Assembly (NCBI GenBank): GCA_903835685.1
Contig: CAILNX010000054.1
Location: 124,001-188,000, forward strand
Length of the DNA stretch: 64,000 nucleotides
From: an uncultured delta proteobacterium
GTDB taxonomy: Bacteria; Desulfobacterota; Desulfovibrionia; Desulfovibrionales; Desulfovibrionaceae
Direction of reading: 5' to 3'
Numbering within the stretch: position 1 is the first letter of the stretch; each line of letters starts with the position of its first letter. Of the stretch, positions 15,983-24,863 are shown piece by piece. The notes beneath the pieces are model-generated. The model worked only from the letters and a program-made list of their open reading frames with translations, did not search any database and was not told the origin of the DNA. A program made the position numbers and the translations under genes.

Positions 15983-17806
15983 TTACCGGGTCGCCACGTG
16001 TTCGATCTGGGTTTTGTAGGCCAGCACGCCGGTGACAATGCCCTTGGCCAGGAGATTCAGGTACTTGTCCGAGCCCAGGCGGCGGGCCTCGGCCCTGTTG
16101 GTCAGGTAGCCCAACTCCACGAGCACAGACGGCATCTTGGCCCCCATGAGCACGTAGAAGGGGGCCTCGCGCACCCCGTGGTCCAGAATGGGAAAGGTGG
16201 GACCCACGGTATACACGGCCTTGGCCTGGATGCTCCCGGCCGCGTCCCGGCTCTCCTTGAGTTTGGAGCTGAGCATGAGGTCGGTCAGAATCACCTGAAG
16301 ATCACTGATGTTTTTTGGTTCCTGGGCGTTTTCCCGGGCGGCCACGGATACGGCGTGCTTGGAACTGGCCAGGTTCAAGCTGTAGGTCTCGATCCCGCTG
16401 ATGCCCGGGTTTTTGTTGGCGTTGCAGTGGATGGATATGAACATGTCCGCCTTGTTCGCGTTGGCCTGCGAGGTTCTCTCTTCCAAGGGAATGTATTTGT
16501 CCGAGGTGCGGGTGTAGTGCACGGACAAGCCCCTGCGCTCCAGGAGCCCGCCCAGGATTCTGGCGAATTTCAGGTTCAGGTCTTTTTCCACCAGGCCATT
16601 GGCCTGGGCGCCCGGGTCATTGCCCCCGTGTCCGGGATCGATCATGATGCGGCGCACCGTCAGACCCAGTTGCTCCACCAGGTCGGCGGCCATCTTCCGG
16701 CTGCCTTCGGGAGGCACGTACCGGGGGGGCTTTTTGCCCTTGCCCGTGGCGGGCGGCGGCGAGGTCTCCGCCTCCTCCGCAACTCCTTCCGCAGGGGCAG
16801 CGCCCGGCGCGTACACGTCCACCAGCACCCGGAAGGGGTTGGTCAGGCGGGTGACCTTGAATTCCTGGCGATCCTTCAAGTCAAAGAGAACCTGGACCGT
16901 GTCCGGGCTGTTCTGCCCGGACCTGATCTTGTTCAGATGTCCATCGGCTACGGTGATCTTGGAAGGGACCTTGGAGCTCAAGGTCGCGCCCTGCAGGGTG
17001 AGGGACAGGTGTCTGGGCTGTTTCGACCCCTGGGGCAGGGACTTCTCGCGGCACGTGACCTCCCCGTCCAGGGCCAGGGTGACCCGGGTGTATTCCTTGC
17101 CGCTGGCGTAATTGATGGAGCCCAGCATGGCCGGGACCTTTGACTGGGGCGGAGTGGGCGATGCAGACGTGTCGGTCCCGGACTTGGCTCCCTTGTCTTT
17201 CTTGCCCCGGCTCTCGGTCTGTGGCTGGGGTTCCTGGAGGCTGGCTCCCATGCCGCGCAACTCCTCCCGGGCCTTGGGAGCCAGGCTGGAGTGCTTGTGG
17301 GCCTTGACCAGGGCGCGGAAGTCCGTTGCCGCCTGCTCGGGCAGGTCCAGCTTGAGCCGGATGCGGCCTCGGCGATAGAGGATATCGTCCATGTCCCGCT
17401 GGTCCGGGAATTCGTTCACTGATTTACTGTAGTATTCTTCGGCCTTGAGCAGGTCGGCCTTCATGCCGCTGGCCTTGCCCAGGCTTTCGTGCACGCGGCC
17501 GAGGTAGAAAAGAGATTTGGCCGCGTAGGGTCCCTTGGGATTGGCCTTGTACAGGGCGGAGAATTCCTGTTCGACCCGTTCCCAATGCACGCGCAGGGCG
17601 GCTTTCTTGCGGTTTTCAGCCACGGCCTGGAAATGCTGGCGGGCCTGATTATATCCCTCTCGTTCCGAGGCCGCCACGGCTTGGCCCGCATCCAGGCAGA
17701 CCAGCAGCAGAAGGGGAACAAGGACCGCCAGGAGGAGTCCCGGCCTGGGCAGGGGTCGTTTTCCGACCGGAAGGGGAAAGGTGGTGGTCATGGGGCGTGT
17801 GCCCAT
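15983..17806 (-). CDS. N-acetylmuramoyl-L-alanine amidase (AMIN + Amidase_3)
   Basis: These periplasmic zinc amidases cut the bond between muramic acid and the stem peptide, mostly at division. The 607-residue product has an N-terminal signal/membrane segment (about 21-46), a helical TPR-like region (50-200), an AMIN domain near 230-325 (targeting to peptidoglycan/septum) and an Amidase_3 domain from about 385: IMIDPGHGGNDPGA, DLNLKFAR, FISIHCNAN and VELGYLTNR supply the zinc ligands and the catalytic glutamate. The TPR-like N-terminal segment is longer than in AmiC of E. coli. It precedes a sigma54 response regulator by five bases. Confidence 0.88.
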   Translation of the reverse strand: MGTRPMTTTFPLPVGKRPLPRPGLLLAVLVPLLLLVCLDAGQAVAASEREGYNQARQHFQAVAENRKKAALRVHWERVEQEFSALYKANPKGPYAAKSLFYLGRVHESLGKASGMKADLLKAEEYYSKSVNEFPDQRDMDDILYRRGRIRLKLDLPEQAATDFRALVKAHKHSSLAPKAREELRGMGASLQEPQPQTESRGKKDKGAKSGTDTSASPTPPQSKVPAMLGSINYASGKEYTRVTLALDGEVTCREKSLPQGSKQPRHLSLTLQGATLSSKVPSKITVADGHLNKIRSGQNSPDTVQVLFDLKDRQEFKVTRLTNPFRVLVDVYAPGAAPAEGVAEEAETSPPPATGKGKKPPRYVPPEGSRKMAADLVEQLGLTVRRIMIDPGHGGNDPGAQANGLVEKDLNLKFARILGGLLERRGLSVHYTRTSDKYIPLEERTSQANANKADMFISIHCNANKNPGISGIETYSLNLASSKHAVSVAARENAQEPKNISDLQVILTDLMLSSKLKESRDAAGSIQAKAVYTVGPTFPILDHGVREAPFYVLMGAKMPSVLVELGYLTNRAEARRLGSDKYLNLLAKGIVTGVLAYKTQIEHVATR

Positions 17807-17895
17807 CCTTCGGCCCGATTCCGGGTGCGGTTTGGCGCAGGGTGGCGCAGGTGCTTCCGATCCCCCGGAAGGGGTTTTTCTCCGATAGTATTTAT

Positions 17896-17917
17896 TCTAG
17901 AAAAAAGCTAGATACTC
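17896..17917. repeat. AT-rich inverted repeat in the amidase/epimerase divergent region
   Basis: TCTAG (17896-17900) and CTAGA (17908-17912) form an inverted repeat in the 220-base gap between divergent genes. AGTAT upstream and ATACT downstream extend the symmetry with a small bulge. It could be an operator for either gene; no strong promoter hexamers can be placed with confidence. The rest of the gap shows nothing else that can be supported. Confidence 0.3.
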
Positions 17918-18027
17918 CTGGTGAGATTTAAGACCCATTGGCATACTTGAATTTTTCACCATTGCATGCCGCCCCGCGATGGCGTAATGCAGGAAGAACA
18001 TCAACCCCTGAAACCCCGGGTTGCACC

Positions 18028-18942
18028 ATGAAGCGAGTGATTGTCACCGGAGGGACCGGGTTCATCGGTCGGCCCCTGTGTCGGCTCCTGGCCGAAACCG
18101 GCTATGAAGTCTTGGCCCTGACCCGCCACCCAGACCGCAGCCGCAAGCTCTTTGGCCGCGGCGTGGCCTGTCTGGGCTGGGACGGGAAAAGCGCCAAGAG
18201 TTGGGTGGACGTGGCCAGCGGGGCCTTGGCCATCATCAACCTGGCCGGGGACAACATCGGCCAGGGGCGCTGGAACACGGGGAAAAAGCAGGCCATCCTG
18301 CACAGCCGTCTGGAGGCCGGGCGGGCCGTGGCCCGGGCCGTGGAACGGGCCAAGGAGAAACCGCAGGTGGTGATCCAGGCCTCGGCTGTTGGATACTACG
18401 GTTCCACCGAGGCCTTGGTGGACGAGAACGCCCCGGCCGGGCAGGGATTTCTGGCCGAGGTGGCCGCCCAGTGGGAAGGCTCCACCGCCCCAGTGGAAAA
18501 GGAAGGGGTCCGCCGGGTGGTCATCCGTACCGGCATGGTCCTGGGCCAGGGCGGGGCCTTGGCCCAGATGCTGCCCTCCTTCAAAATGTTCCTGGGCGCG
18601 GTGTTCGGCAGCGGGCAGCAGGGCGTGTCCTGGATGCACCTGCGCGACGAGGTTGGGGCCATCAAACATCTCATGGAACTCAAAGAAGCCAGCGGACCCT
18701 ACAATTTGACCTCCTTGAACCCCGTGACCCATGAAGCATTCTGCCAGACCCTGGCCTCGGTGCTGAAGCGGCCCTGCAAGCTGCGCATCCCGGCCCCCCT
18801 GGCCCGGCTGCTTCTGGGCGAGATGGCCGACCAGCTTCTTCTTTCGGGCCAGTTCGTGGATCCGTCCCGGCTCATCGCCTCGGGCTACAAATACGAGTTC
18901 TCCGGCCTGCGGGCTGCTCTCGAAGACATCCTGGCCAGGTGA
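18028..18942 (+). CDS. TIGR01777-family NAD(P)-dependent epimerase (SDR39U1/YfcH-like)
   Basis: An extended-SDR protein of 304 residues. KRVIVTGGTGFIGRPL is the TGxxGxxG nucleotide-binding motif; INLAGDNIGQGRW, SAVGYYGS (with the YYG of this family) and a C-terminal DUF1731-like segment (NPVTHEAFCQTLASVLKRP, LLGEMADQLLLSGQFV) place it in the TIGR01777 group. The substrate is not known for the family. ATG 18028 is chosen because the Rossmann strand starts there; the frame's earlier start at 17938 adds unrelated residues. Four bases separate it from the NtrX-like regulator gene. Confidence 0.87.
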   Translation: MKRVIVTGGTGFIGRPLCRLLAETGYEVLALTRHPDRSRKLFGRGVACLGWDGKSAKSWVDVASGALAIINLAGDNIGQGRWNTGKKQAILHSRLEAGRAVARAVERAKEKPQVVIQASAVGYYGSTEALVDENAPAGQGFLAEVAAQWEGSTAPVEKEGVRRVVIRTGMVLGQGGALAQMLPSFKMFLGAVFGSGQQGVSWMHLRDEVGAIKHLMELKEASGPYNLTSLNPVTHEAFCQTLASVLKRPCKLRIPAPLARLLLGEMADQLLLSGQFVDPSRLIASGYKYEFSGLRAALEDILAR

Positions 18943-18945
18943 TCC

Positions 18946-20340
18946 ATGCCCTGCCGCATCCTCATTGTTGACGACGAGAAACCCATCCGCTCTTCCTTGC
19001 GCGGGATTCTGGAGGACGAAGGGCACCAGGTTTGCGAGGCGGCCAGCGGCGAGGCGGCCTTCACCCTGCTGGACAGCGAGCAGCCCGAGCTCATCTTCCT
19101 GGATATCTGGCTCCCGGGTCTGGACGGCCTGACCGTCCTGGAACGAATTCGCCAGTTGGGGCTGGACACACCCGTGATCATGATCTCCGGGCATGGCAAC
19201 ATCGAGACCGCTGTGCAGGCCATCAAGAAAGGGGCCTTTGACTTCATCGAGAAGCCCCTGTCTTTGGAAAAGGTCATCATCTGCGCCAACAAGGCCCTGG
19301 AAATGGCCATGCTCCGACGGGAGAACGAGGCCCTGCGAACGCGTATCGGTCTGGCCCCGGTCATCGGTCTGACCGGCGAATCCTTAAGCATCGCGGCCCT
19401 GCGGGAGACCATCACCCAGGTGGCCCCCACGGACGCCTGGGTGCTCATCACCGGGGAAAACGGAACCGGCAAGGAGATCGTGGCCCGGTCCATACACCGG
19501 GAAAGCAGGCGCAGCGACAAGCCCCTGGTGGAGGTGAATTGCGCGGCCATCCCTGAGGAGCTCATCGAATCCGAACTGTTCGGGCACGAAAAAGGGGCCT
19601 TCACCGGCGCAGACCGAGCCCAGGCCGGGAAATTCGAACTGGCCGACAACGGGACCCTGTTCCTGGACGAGATCGGGGACATGAGCCTGAAGACCCAGGC
19701 CAAGATTTTGCGCATCATCCAGGAACAGCGGTTTGAGCGGGTGGGCGGCCGCAAGACCATCACCGTGGATGTCCGGGTCATCGCGGCCACCAACAAGGAC
19801 CTACCGACCGAGATCAAGGCCGGGACCTTCCGGGAAGACCTCTACTACCGGCTCAAGGTCTTCCCTCTGGAGGTGCCGCCGCTTCGGGAGCGGGCCAGCG
19901 ACATCCCCTTGCTTATCGACGAGTTCAACGCCGGGTTCGCCCGGCAGCATGGGTTTAGGCCCGTGGTCTTCACCCCCGAGGCCTTGAAGGCCTTGAACGT
20001 CCATCCTTGGCCGGGAAACGTGCGGGAACTGAAGAATTTCGTGGAGCGCATGATCATCATGCACGCTGGAAAGACCCTGGAGCCCGAGGATTTGCCCCCG
20101 GAGATCACTGCCGGACTTTTGGGCGCGCCTGGGGAAGAGGCCGAGGAAGCAGCCATTCAGGACGCCCTGGACAGCGAGTCCTCGGATTTGAAGCAGGCCC
20201 GGGCCAGGTTCGAGGCCCGTTTCCTGGAGGCCAAGCTCAAGGACTGCGGGGGCAATGTGAGCCGTTTGGCCGAGGCCGTGGGCATGGACCGAAGCGCCCT
20301 GCACCGCAAGCTCAAGTCCCTGAATATCCAGGCTGATTAG
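18946..20340 (+). CDS. NtrX-like sigma54 response regulator
   Basis: The 464-residue protein has a receiver (D53 in FLDIWLPGLDG), a complete sigma54 AAA+ domain (Walker A GENGTGKE, intact GAFTGA, Walker B GTLFLDEIGD) and a C-terminal HTH ending VGMDRSALHRKLKSL. The FDFIEKPLSLEKV linker and the MDRSALHRKLK helix are typical of NtrX. In NtrYX systems the kinase is NtrY, but none is adjacent; the only neighbour is the TIGR01777 gene. Targets cannot be read from the sequence; one sigma54-type promoter lies at 32492-32507. Confidence 0.9.
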   Translation: MPCRILIVDDEKPIRSSLRGILEDEGHQVCEAASGEAAFTLLDSEQPELIFLDIWLPGLDGLTVLERIRQLGLDTPVIMISGHGNIETAVQAIKKGAFDFIEKPLSLEKVIICANKALEMAMLRRENEALRTRIGLAPVIGLTGESLSIAALRETITQVAPTDAWVLITGENGTGKEIVARSIHRESRRSDKPLVEVNCAAIPEELIESELFGHEKGAFTGADRAQAGKFELADNGTLFLDEIGDMSLKTQAKILRIIQEQRFERVGGRKTITVDVRVIAATNKDLPTEIKAGTFREDLYYRLKVFPLEVPPLRERASDIPLLIDEFNAGFARQHGFRPVVFTPEALKALNVHPWPGNVRELKNFVERMIIMHAGKTLEPEDLPPEITAGLLGAPGEEAEEAAIQDALDSESSDLKQARARFEARFLEAKLKDCGGNVSRLAEAVGMDRSALHRKLKSLNIQAD

Positions 20341-20467
20341 CCTCGGCTGCCCTGGGTCGCGGGGAGTATGGGGCGAGAGTGGGACCCGGGGCTGTCCGCG
20401 CCCGGCCGCCTCAGCCCGGCCAGGCGTACGCTCGGGTTCTACCCCAGAAGGCTGATGACCCAAAAGA

Positions 20468-20499
20468 GAAGAATAAGAATAATTATTTCTTATTCTTGC
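20468..20499 (+). repeat. 32-bp AT-rich palindromic element, copy 1
   Basis: A near-perfect palindrome with arms AAGAATAAG (20469-20477) and CTTATTCTT (20489-20497) around an AT core. The same 32 bases occur in reverse complement at 61323-61354. It lies in the gap between the ends of the converging NtrX-like gene and the small membrane protein gene. Its base composition contrasts sharply with the surroundings. Confidence 0.85.
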
Positions 20500-20537
20500 G
20501 CACTCATGAAAGACACTGTCAATTCGTGAGCGTGATG

Positions 20538-20699
20538 CTAAAGCGTGTGGATCAGGAGCAGGTTCACCAAGCCGTGAGCCAGCACGGCCAGGGCCACCAC
20601 CTGCCCCATGCGGCGCGTCTCGCGATTGGTGCCCGTCTTGATCCGGTCCTTCAAGCCCTTGATGTCCACGCTGCCGGTTTTTCCCAATATCCAGACCAT
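20538..20699 (-). CDS. Small membrane protein, 53 residues, unknown function
   Basis: A short frame from ATG (20699) to TAG (20538). It is preceded by AAGGAGGTGACGT, one of the strongest Shine-Dalgarno sites in the window, at ideal spacing. The product starts MVWILGKTGSVDIKG, has a basic middle (KDRIKTGTNRETRR) and one predicted helix at about 31-50 (MGQVVALAVLAHGLVNLLLI), so it is probably an inner-membrane protein with the basic part in the cytoplasm. I do not recognise a family. It lies downstream of no gene on its strand and converges with the NtrX-like gene. Confidence 0.65.
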   Translation of the reverse strand: MVWILGKTGSVDIKGLKDRIKTGTNRETRRMGQVVALAVLAHGLVNLLLIHTL

Positions 20700-20808
20700 A
20701 CGTCACCTCCTTGCTTGGTGAGGCCCGACCATATCCGGCGCGAGCGTCAGGTGGGCGTCAGGTCAATGCCGGGCGGGTGACGTTTGGGTGAGGATGCCAG
20801 CGAGGGGC

Positions 20809-22572
20809 TCAGGCTAGCGGCCCGAAACGGCCGACCTCCTGTTGCAGGGTTTCAGCGGCCTGTCCCAGGCGTTCGGTGATGGCCTTAAACGCCCGCACAC
20901 TCTCATTGGTGCTCATGACCGTCTGGGCCAGGGAGGCCATGGCCTGGCTGATCTGATCCGCGCTCAAGGCCTGGGCGTCCATGCCTCCGGATACGGTCGT
21001 AAACTGCGGCCCCAGCCCGCCCACCTTGGCCATGATCTCCTCCAGGCGGTGGCCGATGCCCACCACCACCTCCACGCTGCCCCGCACCCCTTCCTGGTAC
21101 TTGTCCATCTCCATGACTCCCTGGGTCACAGCCGAGTGCATCTCCTGGACCATGCCCTCGATGTCCTCGGCCGCCAGGGCGGTTTGATCGGCCAGGCGGC
21201 GGATCTCCCGGGCCACCACCGCAAAGCCCTTGCCGAAATCCCCGGCCTTCTCGGCCTCGATGGCTGCGTTCAAGGACAACAAATTCGTCTGATCCGCGAT
21301 CTTGGCGATGGTGGTCAGGATGGAGTTGATGTTCGTGGCCTTGTCATTGATGACCGAAAGCCGTTTGGAGATAAGGGCCGTGGTGGTGATGAGCCCGCGC
21401 AGGTTCTGCTCCCGCTCGCTCACGCCCTGGCGCACGTCCTCGGCCATGGAGGCCGCTTCGCCCACGGTGCCGCCCACCTGGGCCATGGTCTCGGCCAGTT
21501 CGTGGGCGGTCTTGGATATCTGGCGGGAGGTGGCGGTCACTTCATTGGCCGAAGAGGCCTGAAGACCCACCGAGGACTCCAGGCTCTGGGCCTGGGCCGT
21601 TATCTGTCCGGCGCTGGCCGCGATGCGCAGCCCGGCCTCGCGCATGTCCGTGAGCAGGGTGGTCAGATGCCGGGTCATGTCTCCAAAGGCCAGCAGAAGA
21701 TCCCTGACCTCCAGGCCGGGCTTCCCGCCCTGTGCCAGGCCGCCCTGGGCCTGGGCCGGATCGTCCTGGGCCAGGCGGGCCACCTTGTCCACCTGCCCCT
21801 GGGCCACCAGCCGGGCCAGGCCCGTGACCCGGGCCATGGGCCGAAAGACCCGGTTCAAGGCCACCCACAGGCCGCTTAAGCAGATCAGAAAGGCGGCCGC
21901 CCCGGTACCGGCCACCAAAAGGGCCACGTGACGAGCCTTGTCCGCCAGAGGGGCCAGGGGCAGGGTGACGATCTCCGCGCTCTCCACCCGCTCCTGGAGC
22001 CGTCCGAAGCCCCGGTCCTTGTCCGCAGGGTACTGGTCGCGCAGGGCCCTGGGCGCGTTTTCCGGTCGACCGTGGCATTGAAGACAGGCGGGCTTGTTCA
22101 CCTCGCCAATGGCCATGACCAGGTATTCGGCCTGGTCGATGCGGCGCACCCCCTCCCACACCGGGTTCTCCCCCGCCCCCTTGTCCAGGGTGTCGAGGAG
22201 GGCGATGATCTCGGCCTCGGCCTCGGTGGCCAGGTTCCTGGGATTGCGCGGCTTGAGGGAGGCCGTGCGGAAGGTGGTCTGGCCCCGGTCCTCACCGCTC
22301 AGCCGGGCCGAGACCGCATTGGCCAGATGGGAGGAGGACTGGAGTTCGGGCATGAAGGCGTCCGGGCCAACCAGGGTGGTGGCCTTGGGGCGGACCACCT
22401 CCCGGGCCTGGCTGCGCACGGCGTGCATGGTGGCCAGCAGGAGCCGGGCCTTGCCCCGGCCTTCCTCGAACAGGGCTTGGCGGGCCGAGTCCGCCGCACT
22501 GAACGCGGCCACAGTGAAAAAGGCCGCCAGGAGCGCGGCAGCGGAAAGCAGAATGGTGGTCTTGGTGTTCAT
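20809..22572 (-). CDS. Methyl-accepting chemotaxis protein with haem-binding DUF3365 sensor
   Basis: About 587 residues: a membrane helix (8-27), a periplasmic sensor of about 200 residues, a second helix (near 220-240), a HAMP-like segment and a long cytoplasmic coiled coil with the conserved hairpin ([25 protein letters not shown]). The sensor contains [10 protein letters not shown] (C163, C166, H167), a CxxCH c-type haem site characteristic of DUF3365 (Tll0287-like) domains, so redox or gas sensing is likely. ATG 22572 is chosen over the upstream in-frame ATG, which would overlap the previous gene. It is the last gene of the Wsp-like operon, 10 bases after the phosphatase regulator. Confidence 0.88.
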   Translation of the reverse strand: MNTKTTILLSAAALLAAFFTVAAFSAADSARQALFEEGRGKARLLLATMHAVRSQAREVVRPKATTLVGPDAFMPELQSSSHLANAVSARLSGEDRGQTTFRTASLKPRNPRNLATEAEAEIIALLDTLDKGAGENPVWEGVRRIDQAEYLVMAIGEVNKPACLQCHGRPENAPRALRDQYPADKDRGFGRLQERVESAEIVTLPLAPLADKARHVALLVAGTGAAAFLICLSGLWVALNRVFRPMARVTGLARLVAQGQVDKVARLAQDDPAQAQGGLAQGGKPGLEVRDLLLAFGDMTRHLTTLLTDMREAGLRIAASAGQITAQAQSLESSVGLQASSANEVTATSRQISKTAHELAETMAQVGGTVGEAASMAEDVRQGVSEREQNLRGLITTTALISKRLSVINDKATNINSILTTIAKIADQTNLLSLNAAIEAEKAGDFGKGFAVVAREIRRLADQTALAAEDIEGMVQEMHSAVTQGVMEMDKYQEGVRGSVEVVVGIGHRLEEIMAKVGGLGPQFTTVSGGMDAQALSADQISQAMASLAQTVMSTNESVRAFKAITERLGQAAETLQQEVGRFGPLA

Positions 22573-22582
22573 GCTCACGCCC

Positions 22583-23779
22583 TCATGCCCTGAAGTCGAA
22601 CTCCACCATGGAAAAATCATCCATAAAGGCGTCATTCCCCTGAAGGCTTCGGGCCTTTTCAATGAGCCCGTCGATGGTTGAGGTCCCCGGGGAAACGGGT
22701 CGGGCCATGAATTCCACGAATTCCTCGAAGGTCCACATGAGCCCGTCCTCTTTCTTTTTCAGTTCGTACACCCCGTCGCTGAAAACCAGAAGCCGGGACG
22801 GGGCAGTGATAGGCACGGTGCGGCTCTCGTAAACCATGTCCGGCATGCCGCCCACGAACAACCCCTGGGTGCGCAGTTCCTCCACCTTGGATGGCTTTCC
22901 TCCAGATGAGGTGAGCAGCAGGGCCGGAGGATGCCCGGCCGTGGCAAAGGTCAGGGTCGCCGCTGATTTGTCATACATTCCGTACCACATAGTGAAATAG
23001 AGATCGTTATACTTTTCCATCTGAAAGGTGCTGTTCAGGGCGGCCAGGACCGCTTCCGGCCGGGTGAAATCCACGCCCGGCAGACTTTCGGTGGTCAGGA
23101 CATTGGCCACGGTGGCCGAGAGCAGGGCCGAACCCACTCCATGGTCGCACACATCCAGCAGGTAGATGATCAACCGGTCCTGATCCAGCCAGTGGTATCC
23201 GAAGGAGTCCCCGCCCAGGGAGGAGGAGGGGATGAAGCGCCAGGTCGTTTTCAGAAAGGCCTCGTCCATCTCGGCCGGAAGCAGCGAGCGTACGTATTCA
23301 GCGGCCTTGGTCAGTTCCCGCTGCAAGGCCTGGTAGGCCTCGTTGCGTTCCAGCAGATTGATGAACCCCTGGGAATGATGGCGCAGCCGGGCCACCACCT
23401 CCACCCGATCCGGCAGTTTGACCAGGTAGTCATTGGCCCCCATGGCAAAGGCCTCGGCCTTGGTCGCGGGCTCCTCCTTGGTGGAGAGCACGATGAGGGG
23501 GATGTCCCGCAGGCGGGGGTCGGCGCGCATGAAGCGGACCAGGGTCAGGCCGTCGATGTCCGGCATGACCAGGTCCAGGAGGATCACCGTGGGCTTGAAC
23601 TCAAGGGCCGCCGGGATGGCCTGGGCCGGGTCAGTGACAAAGGTGAAGACGATGTCCGTCTCCGGGGCCAGCATGCGGCGCACGGCCTCGGCCACGATGG
23701 GCTGGTCGTCCACCAGGAGGACCCGCACGCTATGCGCGGGAAGGGCGTTTAACGCGGGATCGGGTTGAGCTTGAGTCAT
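22583..23779 (-). CDS. Response regulator with PP2C-type (RsbU/SpoIIE) phosphatase output
   Basis: 398 residues: receiver domain (about 17-140; D69 in [10 protein letters not shown] is the predicted phosphoacceptor, VDD acidic pair at 23-25), a coiled linker and a C-terminal PP2C serine phosphatase ([51 protein letters not shown] supply the metal-binding aspartates). Such proteins dephosphorylate STAS-domain anti-sigma antagonists. ATG 23779 follows AGGAG at good spacing. It occupies the operon position where WspR (a diguanylate cyclase) is found in pseudomonads, 49 bases after the CheB-like gene. A STAS/RsbW pair is encoded at 51445-52207. Confidence 0.9.
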   Translation of the reverse strand: MTQAQPDPALNALPAHSVRVLLVDDQPIVAEAVRRMLAPETDIVFTFVTDPAQAIPAALEFKPTVILLDLVMPDIDGLTLVRFMRADPRLRDIPLIVLSTKEEPATKAEAFAMGANDYLVKLPDRVEVVARLRHHSQGFINLLERNEAYQALQRELTKAAEYVRSLLPAEMDEAFLKTTWRFIPSSSLGGDSFGYHWLDQDRLIIYLLDVCDHGVGSALLSATVANVLTTESLPGVDFTRPEAVLAALNSTFQMEKYNDLYFTMWYGMYDKSAATLTFATAGHPPALLLTSSGGKPSKVEELRTQGLFVGGMPDMVYESRTVPITAPSRLLVFSDGVYELKKKEDGLMWTFEEFVEFMARPVSPGTSTIDGLIEKARSLQGNDAFMDDFSMVEFDFRA

Positions 23780-23828
23780 GGTGCTCCTGTACAGCGTGGG
23801 CTGATGTGCTTCTTTGTGGAACGCGGCG

Positions 23829-24863
23829 CTAGAGCCGGGCCAGCCGTTGTTGGTGGAAATGGCGGACCAGGGCCGGGGCGATGCTGTCCAGTCCCAGAAT
23901 TTCGTCCACCGCATCGAGTTCCACGGCCGCCTTGGGCATGCCGTAGACCACGCAGGTGCCTTCGTCCTGGGCCAGGGTACGCCAGCCCTTGCGCCGAAGC
24001 TCCAAGAGGCCCCGAGCCCCGTCCCGGCCCATGCCGGTCAGGATCGCGGCCACGGACCTGGGATAGCCGCTGTGGGCCAGGGAGGAAAGAAACACGTCCA
24101 CCGAAGGGCGGTAGGGGGTGTCCAGGGGGTGAGAACTGTAGCCCAGGGTCAAATCCTTCTCCATGATCAAATGCTGGTCCCCTCCGGCCAGAAGGACCTC
24201 CCCGGCCCGGGGCTGGTCGCCAGACTGGGCCAGGCGCACCGTGAGCCGGGTGTGGCCGCCCAGCCACTCGGCCAGTCCTTGCACGAAACGGGAGTCCACA
24301 TGCTGGACCACGACCAGGGGCGCGGGAAAATCCTCGGGCAGGCCGCCCAGGATCTCGCCCAAGGCCATGGGGCCACCCGTGGAGCAGCCCAGGGCGACCA
24401 GGGCCGGAGCAGGCCGCGATACCGGGGACATGGTCTGGGTCGGCAGGGGGGCTGGCTCCGCGCCCCGTTTGCCCAGGAGTTTGGACAGGAGGTCCAACTT
24501 GGCCAGAAGCTCGCTGGCCCCGGCAATGGACCCGTCGTCAGCCAGGGTCGGGGTGCACACCGCGTCCAGGGCTCCGTGGCCCATGGCCTCGAAAACCAGG
24601 GCCGCGTTGCCTTCCACCGTGGCCGTGACCACCAATACGGCGCAGGGGCACTCGCGCATGATCAGCCGAGTGCTCTCCACCCCGTCCAGCACCGGCATGA
24701 TCAGGTCCATGAGGATGACATCAGGGGTGTCGGTGCGGCAGAGGGTCAGGGCCTGGCGTCCGTCCACCGCGACCCAGGCCACCACATGCTCCGGGGCCAG
24801 GGCCAGGGTCCGCTTGAGGATCTCCATGGCAATGGGCAGGTCGTTGACAATGGCCACCCTCAT
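23829..24863 (-). CDS. cheB: CheB-like methylesterase response regulator (WspF-type)
   Basis: CheB removes methyl groups from receptor glutamates to reset the array. The 344-residue protein has a receiver (D53 in LMDLIMP) and a methylesterase domain with the catalytic triad S161 (GCSTGGP), H188 (QHVDSRF) and D281 (TGMGRDGA). The N terminus is RVAIVNDLP: an ND replaces the usual DD acidic pair, a feature shared with WspF proteins. It overlaps the CheA stop by four bases. Confidence 0.92.
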   Translation of the reverse strand: MRVAIVNDLPIAMEILKRTLALAPEHVVAWVAVDGRQALTLCRTDTPDVILMDLIMPVLDGVESTRLIMRECPCAVLVVTATVEGNAALVFEAMGHGALDAVCTPTLADDGSIAGASELLAKLDLLSKLLGKRGAEPAPLPTQTMSPVSRPAPALVALGCSTGGPMALGEILGGLPEDFPAPLVVVQHVDSRFVQGLAEWLGGHTRLTVRLAQSGDQPRAGEVLLAGGDQHLIMEKDLTLGYSSHPLDTPYRPSVDVFLSSLAHSGYPRSVAAILTGMGRDGARGLLELRRKGWRTLAQDEGTCVVYGMPKAAVELDAVDEILGLDSIAPALVRHFHQQRLARL

